Translations under genes and position numbers: made by a program
From: Bacteroidota bacterium
GTDB lineage: Bacteria; Bacteroidota; Bacteroidia; NS11-12g; UBA955
NCBI GenBank assembly: GCA_023957335.1
Contig: JAMLHC010000005.1
Location: 248,001 to 312,000, forward strand
Length of the DNA stretch: 64,000 bases
Direction of reading: 5' to 3'
Notes under the pieces: generated by a model
The model's database searches: none
What the model was told of the DNA's origin: nothing
What the model saw: only the letters and a program-made list of their open reading frames with translations
In this document: piece after piece, positions 59,527-64,000 of the stretch
Position numbering within the stretch: the first letter of the stretch is position 1
Layout: each line of letters begins with the position of its first letter

Positions 59527-60976
59527 ACCATTTATCTCCGTGTCTTATTTGCAAACAATAATTCGTCAATTCGTCAGGGGATACCTCATACAGCTTCATT
59601 CCATTGTATGTTGGCGAATTGAATTTTTTAAATAAATTATCCATTGCATTACAAGTCTTTTTGGGTTTGTATTCTGCAAATGCATGTAATGACAGTTTTT
59701 CTGCTGAAAGCAAAATAATCTTGTTATAAGAACTAAAATCAAATTTGTGGGGATAATTGGGGGCGCAAAACTCAACTTTTCGTTCAACTGCGTCAATATT
59801 ATGAATCCAATATAAGCCAACAGATTCGCCACACAAAAGCGTTTTTCCGCTAATGTTAACTTGTTGTGAAAGCCATTCTTGAAACTTATACGGGTTGCGC
59901 TCATTGTATTGCATCATACCCATCAAATTGATGGACACAAAAGGAATGGACTGAACAAATAATACAAATACGATGATAGCCTTTTGCCATTGTGCTTTCC
60001 ATTCATACTTTGCAAAAAACCTTGCCATGATTAAATATGACAATAAAAGCATTGTTGGGTTATAACGATAATTAGGTGCCAGCACAAACATCCAAAACAG
60101 CGAATGAGCAAGGAAAAGCAATGAAATAAAGTCCTTGTTGCGTATCAAATTTTTGATTGCTAAAATATGAGCAAACAGAATTCCTAACCAAACCCAAGGT
60201 TGTGTCGTAAGATAGAGACTAAACCTATTGTAGAAATGGTGAAGTAGCAATGTAATTCCACTCCCATTTTCAGTATGATCTTCTCCTGCGGCAATCAATT
60301 GGTCAACTATGCCCATAAAATTAAAATCAATCAACCATAACCACACAACAAAAGGTGCCAGATAAAGTACACCTATTAATATCTTATTTCGTACACGCTT
60401 TACAGTTAGCAAGTTTTTTACGGCAATCACAATCGAAAGCATCCATGAAGCCGGGTGTACCAATGCCAGTAAACTGCAAGACACAATGGCAATAATCCCG
60501 TTTCTTCTAACCAAAGTAAAATATAAAGCTGCCGACAGATAGAACAACTGTTGCATTTCACAGCGCACCGATCTCAAACTTTCATAAATTCCTTTGTCAA
60601 ACATAAAAAACAAGAGAATAATCCATGCCAAGCCTTCATTTGCATAATGTTTTGTCAGTTTGTAAAACAAAATACATGTTCCCATAAAAAATAAAATGTG
60701 CGGGAAACGCATCCAAAAAATATCAGCCCCAAATAAATACCCCATAGCTGCAAAAGGCAGATTACGCAAAGGAAGATTTGCCAGAAATATATGCTCTGAA
60801 CCATTGTATTGCCACAAAAAGCTGTTGTACCCCTGCCCTTCTACCCAGCGCATAGCAGGATCCAAATCCATGATTTCATCTATCCAAGCAATAGGCACAA
60901 ATGCCAAATTGCAAAGTACCACGATAAAATACCCTATGCATATAAAGAGTATTATTCGCTGAAGATTAGTGTTCAT
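59525..60976 (-). CDS. GT-C type membrane glycosyltransferase-like protein
   Basis: The 483-residue protein has 11-12 predicted TM helices. An early extracytoplasmic WIDEIMDLDP segment carries an acidic Asp-Glu pair, as in PMT/GT39-like GT-C enzymes that use polyprenyl-phosphate sugars. There is a C-terminal soluble part of about 110 residues. It likely adds a sugar to a surface glycan or protein at the periplasmic face; substrate unknown. The start is the ATG at 60976; a GTG 12 bp upstream is possible. Its stop codon touches the tRNA-Pro terminator. Confidence 0.7.
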   Translation of the reverse strand: MNTNLQRIILFICIGYFIVVLCNLAFVPIAWIDEIMDLDPAMRWVEGQGYNSFLWQYNGSEHIFLANLPLRNLPFAAMGYLFGADIFWMRFPHILFFMGTCILFYKLTKHYANEGLAWIILLFFMFDKGIYESLRSVRCEMQQLFYLSAALYFTLVRRNGIIAIVSCSLLALVHPASWMLSIVIAVKNLLTVKRVRNKILIGVLYLAPFVVWLWLIDFNFMGIVDQLIAAGEDHTENGSGITLLLHHFYNRFSLYLTTQPWVWLGILFAHILAIKNLIRNKDFISLLFLAHSLFWMFVLAPNYRYNPTMLLLSYLIMARFFAKYEWKAQWQKAIIVFVLFVQSIPFVSINLMGMMQYNERNPYKFQEWLSQQVNISGKTLLCGESVGLYWIHNIDAVERKVEFCAPNYPHKFDFSSYNKIILLSAEKLSLHAFAEYKPKKTCNAMDNLFKKFNSPTYNGMKLYEVSPDELTNYCLQIRHGDKW

Positions 60977-61047
60977 ACAATGAAGCACAAAACTAACTTT
61001 AAAAAAGTTTATGCGCCCTAAGATGACAAAGCATTTTGTTTAAATAT

Positions 61048-61055
61048 TACCTTTG
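61048..61055 (+). promoter_or_regulatory. -7 promoter element of the aldehyde dehydrogenase gene
   Basis: TACCTTTG matches TAnnTTTG exactly, 18 nt before the ATG at 61074. Confidence 0.6.
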
Positions 61056-61073
61056 TAATTCAAATTAAAAGCA

Positions 61074-62624
61074 ATGACAAAAGCAACGGTTGATATCAGC
61101 AATATTTTAAAAAAACTTAGAATCAAAAAAATCAATGAGAGTGTGTGTACGGGTGTAAGTTGGATTACGGCTGTGGGCACTAAACGCAGAGAAATTGTTT
61201 CGCCCGTTGATGGTAAAACTATCGGAGAGATTGTATATGCCGGAGATACTGAATATGAAGCTGTCATGAAAAGAGCGCAAGACGCTTTTAGAATATGGAG
61301 TTCATATACTGCACCTCAAAGAGGTGAAATTGTCAGACAAATGGGAAACAAACTGAGAGAATACAAGCATGAGCTTGGTATATTGGTTTCATACGAAATG
61401 GGAAAAAGTCTTCAAGAAGGATTGGGCGAGGTACAAGAAATGATTGACATCTGTGATTTTTCTGTGGGTTTGAGCCGCCAACTTTATGGTTTGTCCATGC
61501 ATTCGGAGAGACCTCATCACAGAATGTTAGAACAATGGCATCCTTTGGGTGTGGTAGGCATTATTTCTGCTTTTAATTTTCCTGTTTCTGTATGGAGTTG
61601 GAATGCTTTTATTGCGCTGGTTTGCGGCAATACTTGCGTGTGGAAACCAAGTGAGAAAGCGGCTTTATCGGCAATTGGCGTTATGAATATTTTACAGGAA
61701 GTATTAATTGCAAATAAAATTCCCGATGGTGTTATCACCCTCATAAATGGCGGTGCTGAAATAGGAAAAAAGTTAGCCACAGACAGCAGAGTGGCATTGT
61801 TGTCTGCTACGGGGTCAACCAAAATGGGTAAATCTGTTTCTAAAACTGTAGCCGAGAGATTAGGAAAATCCATACTTGAATTGGGTGGCAACAATGCCAT
61901 TATTATTTCAGACAAAGCAGATTTAGATTTAGCCCTTCGTGCGGTTGTGTTTGGAGCCGTTGGTACTGCCGGACAGCGTTGCACAACCACACGCAGAATC
62001 ATTGTACAGAAAAACATCTACAAAGATTTTATTAAGAAACTAACCGCTGTTTACAAACAAATCACGATTGGAAATCCGTTACTTGAGACAAATCTGGTAG
62101 GACCTTTGATTGACAAACAAGCAGTAGAATCGTTTGTACGTGCATTGATTGAAGTCAAAAAAGAAGGAGCTAAAATCATTTTTGGAGGTGATGTATTGAC
62201 AGGCAAGGGTTATGAATCAGGTTGTTATGTAGTCCCCGCTATTGTTGAAGCTCAAAATCATTATAAAACTGTACAATTAGAAACCTTTGCTCCCATTCTC
62301 TATGTGATGCAATACAATACTCTCGATGAGGCTATTGCCATGCAGAATGATGTCAAACAAGGACTAAGCTCAGCAATATTTACCACAGACCTAAGAGAAT
62401 CTGAGAAATTTTTGACTGCTGCAGGTTCAGATTGTGGCATTGCCAATGTTAACATAGGGACTTCCGGTGCAGAGATTGGAGGTGCTTTTGGCGGTGAAAA
62501 AGAAACCGGTGGAGGCAGAGAAAGTGGTTCTGATGCTTGGAAAGCCTATATGAGAAGACAAACTGTAACCATTAACTATGGCAGCACTTTGCCCTTAGCG
62601 CAAGGAATTAAGTTTGACATTTAA
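61074..62624 (+). CDS. ALDH7-type aldehyde dehydrogenase (aminoadipate-semialdehyde dehydrogenase-like)
   Basis: The 516-residue aldehyde dehydrogenase has the general-base Glu at about 269 in LELGGNN, the nucleophile Cys at about 303 in GTAGQRCTTTRR, FNFPVSVWSWN at the substrate/NAD entry and WKPSEKAALSA for NAD. VNIGTSGAEIGGAFGGEKETGGGRESGSD near the C-terminus is the ALDH7 (antiquitin) signature. ALDH7 enzymes oxidise 2-aminoadipate-6-semialdehyde in lysine breakdown and similar semialdehydes. No other lysine-catabolism gene is adjacent. It has its own promoter, and DUF2851 follows after 15 bp. Confidence 0.92.
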   Translation: MTKATVDISNILKKLRIKKINESVCTGVSWITAVGTKRREIVSPVDGKTIGEIVYAGDTEYEAVMKRAQDAFRIWSSYTAPQRGEIVRQMGNKLREYKHELGILVSYEMGKSLQEGLGEVQEMIDICDFSVGLSRQLYGLSMHSERPHHRMLEQWHPLGVVGIISAFNFPVSVWSWNAFIALVCGNTCVWKPSEKAALSAIGVMNILQEVLIANKIPDGVITLINGGAEIGKKLATDSRVALLSATGSTKMGKSVSKTVAERLGKSILELGGNNAIIISDKADLDLALRAVVFGAVGTAGQRCTTTRRIIVQKNIYKDFIKKLTAVYKQITIGNPLLETNLVGPLIDKQAVESFVRALIEVKKEGAKIIFGGDVLTGKGYESGCYVVPAIVEAQNHYKTVQLETFAPILYVMQYNTLDEAIAMQNDVKQGLSSAIFTTDLRESEKFLTAAGSDCGIANVNIGTSGAEIGGAFGGEKETGGGRESGSDAWKAYMRRQTVTINYGSTLPLAQGIKFDI

Positions 62625-62639
62625 ATAAAAAGACAAGCC

Positions 62640-63917
62640 GTGATAAAAGAGGATTTCTTACAAGCAGGCTGGAAGACCGGGCTATTTCTTAAACCTGAAT
62701 TCCGGTTGACTGATGGAAGAAAACTCGAAATCTTGAACCGTGGGATTCACAACAAAAATAACGGACCTGACTTTATTCAAGCTAAAATAAGAATTGAAGA
62801 TACGCTATGGGCGGGCAGTATTGAATTTCACGTAAAAAGCTCTGACTGGAATAAACATGGACATACGACCGATAACGCATACAAAAATGTTATTCTGCAC
62901 ATAGTCTGGGAACACGACACCGAAATCCAATTGCAAGATGGCTCTACCCTACCTTGTCTTGAACTAAAACCTATTGTTTCACAGAAGCAACTCCATAATT
63001 ACCTTGCTTTGATTCAGTCACTCAAAGAAATTCCATGCGAAGACACAATCAAAGATGTGAATTCTCTCACGGTATATCAAATGTTGCAAAGGACTGTTGT
63101 TGAAAGGATTGAACGAAAAACTGAAAGGATTGCTTCTATTCTGGCAGAAAGTAATAATGATTGGCATAAAGCATTTTACAAAACTCTGTTCAGGAATTTT
63201 GGTTTCAAAACCAATCAACATGCTTTTGAAGAACTTGCAGACAGAATTCCTGTTAAGGTATTTGATTTGCTTAAGGACAAACCAATCACAAGTGAGGCAC
63301 TGTTGATGGGGTGTTCAGGACTATTGTCCACAGACGAATACGCGGACTCATACACTGTTTTTCTTAAAGAAGAATTCAAATTCCTAAAGCATAAATATAA
63401 TCTCAACGAACTCTCGCCCACACTTTGGAAATTTTCAAAAATGCACCCTCATAATTTTCCGTTTATTCGATTGGTGCAACTTGCTTCATTGCTAAATCAC
63501 AATTATCAATTGCCTGCCCGTGTTTTAGAAGCCCAAAGCACCAAAGATTTAATAGGATTGTTTAGCACAAAAATTTCTGAGTATTGGAAAGATCACTACA
63601 AACCGGGAGTGGAGGGGAAATTTAAAAACAACGATTTGTCAAAAGACTCTATTGACCTGCTTATCATCAACACTTGTGTCCCATTTGTTTTTATATATGG
63701 CAAAGAGTCCGGTACAGCGGAATATTGTGAAAAAGCACTTTCTTGGCTGGAGGACATCAAACCCGAAAATAATTCTATTATCCGTTCTTGGAAAAGCATT
63801 GGTATCAAGGCTGCCAACTGTTTTGAAACACAAGGTTTAATTGAGCTTAAAGAAAGTTATTGCACTCAAAAAAGGTGTATGGAATGTCTGATTGGATATG
63901 ATATTCTAAAGAAATAA
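62640..63917 (+). CDS. DUF2851-family protein
   Basis: The 425-residue soluble protein has the DUF2851 layout: an N-terminal beta-rich half (LEILNRGIHNKNNGPDFIQAK, WAGSIEFHVKSSDW, HTTDNAYKNVILHIVWEHD) and a helical C-terminal half ending in TQKRCMECLIGYDIL with a CxxC-like pair. PDF, ExH and HxxW-type residues resemble a nuclease-like fold, but no activity is established for the family. The start is GTG at 62640, 15 bp after the ALDH stop, so probable cotranscription. The stop is 2 bp from a convergent partial gene. Confidence 0.85.
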   Translation: MIKEDFLQAGWKTGLFLKPEFRLTDGRKLEILNRGIHNKNNGPDFIQAKIRIEDTLWAGSIEFHVKSSDWNKHGHTTDNAYKNVILHIVWEHDTEIQLQDGSTLPCLELKPIVSQKQLHNYLALIQSLKEIPCEDTIKDVNSLTVYQMLQRTVVERIERKTERIASILAESNNDWHKAFYKTLFRNFGFKTNQHAFEELADRIPVKVFDLLKDKPITSEALLMGCSGLLSTDEYADSYTVFLKEEFKFLKHKYNLNELSPTLWKFSKMHPHNFPFIRLVQLASLLNHNYQLPARVLEAQSTKDLIGLFSTKISEYWKDHYKPGVEGKFKNNDLSKDSIDLLIINTCVPFVFIYGKESGTAEYCEKALSWLEDIKPENNSIIRSWKSIGIKAANCFETQGLIELKESYCTQKRCMECLIGYDILKK

Positions 63918-63919
63918 CT

Positions 63920-64000
63920 TTACAAATATTTCATCCCTTTGGCAGTTATTCTAAAATATTGACCGGCATAAGTGTCCGGTTCAATATAGGCAACCGAAAT
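63920..64000 (-). CDS. 3' end of an unidentified minus-strand gene (partial)
   Basis: Twenty-six sense codons and a TAA stop (plus 63920-63922) are open on the minus strand to the edge of the window, encoding a C-terminus that ends YAGQYFRITAKGMKYL. The codon use looks coding and the stop is 2 bp from the convergent DUF2851 stop. The piece is too short to name a family; the gene begins beyond the window. Confidence 0.55.
   Translation of the reverse strand: MSVAYIEPDTYAGQYFRITAKGMKYL

Noticed and set aside
61074..62624. Aldehyde dehydrogenase as partner of the proline dehydrogenase (P5C dehydrogenase)
   Set aside because: The C-terminal signature is ALDH7-like, the gene is 22 kb away and has its own promoter; pairing is not supported.
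1..64000. Mobile elements, prophage, CRISPR arrays, secretion or defence islands
   Set aside because: No transposase, integrase, phage structural, Cas or restriction genes, and no regularly spaced repeats other than the short CTGACA motifs at dnaK and htpG.

Overview
The window reads as ordinary chromosome of a member of the Bacteroidota, probably a non-Bacteroides lineage of the Chitinophagales/Sphingobacteriales/Cytophagales type. The evidence is: several secreted proteins ending in type IX secretion system (T9SS) type A sorting domains; one protein with a gliding-motility-associated (CHU_C-type) C-terminus; a tmRNA whose tag reads GETNYALAA; AT-rich DNA with little Shine-Dalgarno signal; and many copies of the Bacteroidota -7 promoter element TAnnTTTG just upstream of genes and RNAs, several with a TTG/TTTG about 19-21 bp further upstream. 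I see no phage, insertion sequence, integron, CRISPR array or rRNA operon.

Layout. 1-7.7 kb: a YkgJ-type cysteine-cluster protein, a hemerythrin-like protein, then an apparent operon of a 901-residue tandem D-Ala-D-Ala ligase, a PASTA protein, a T9SS cargo protein and a rhodanese, ending against a convergent CvfB-like S1 protein. 7.7-15.3 kb: an outer-membrane barrel remnant, a large matrixin-like metalloprotease, tmRNA, a TPR protein coupled to a hotdog thioesterase, and an SBBP-repeat T9SS protein. 15.3-22.1 kb: htpG, diverging from a five-gene envelope operon (small membrane protein, YugP-type protease, thioredoxin-fold protein without CxxC, coiled-coil protein, lipid A acyltransferase-like protein), then convergent ArsR and XRE regulators. 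22.2-30.4 kb: holB-ricT, 3-hydroxyacyl-CoA dehydrogenase diverging from an amino acid permease, tRNA-Cys, an M23 peptidase-thiol peroxidase pair and tag. 30.5-43.5 kb: thiolase-truA-ABC exporter, a flippase-like protein, ruvC, mevalonate-pathway enzymes (HMG-CoA reductase and type 2 IPP isomerase), proline dehydrogenase, an outer-membrane protein, and a hydrolase-biotin carboxylase-TerB-like operon. 43.5-53.6 kb: a lone ccmB, a giant CHU_C surface protein downstream of an FkbM methyltransferase, a glycosyltransferase, dnaK and lptD. 53.6-64 kb: amidase-mlaD, flavin reductase, anmK, a lipoprotein with a degenerate Glu/Leu-type dehydrogenase, tRNA-Pro, a GT-C membrane glycosyltransferase, an ALDH7-type aldehyde dehydrogenase and a DUF2851 protein.

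Functional themes. Much of the window serves the envelope: peptidoglycan precursor synthesis and recycling (Ddl, PASTA, M23, amidase, AnmK), LPS (LpxL-like, LptD), lipid trafficking (MlaD) and T9SS cargo. A second theme is acyl-CoA and amino acid catabolism (thiolase, Hbd, ProDH, ALDH7, biotin carboxylase). A third is protein quality control (HtpG, DnaK, tmRNA). The most distinctive non-coding signal is an element shared by dnaK and htpG, the two genes lacking a TAnnTTTG promoter that would be expected to respond to heat: ACTTG-N2/3-GGCAT-N5-TTGA placed exactly 26 nt before each start codon, preceded by CTGACA repeats spaced about two helical turns apart. Several other promoters carry palindromes that look like operators.
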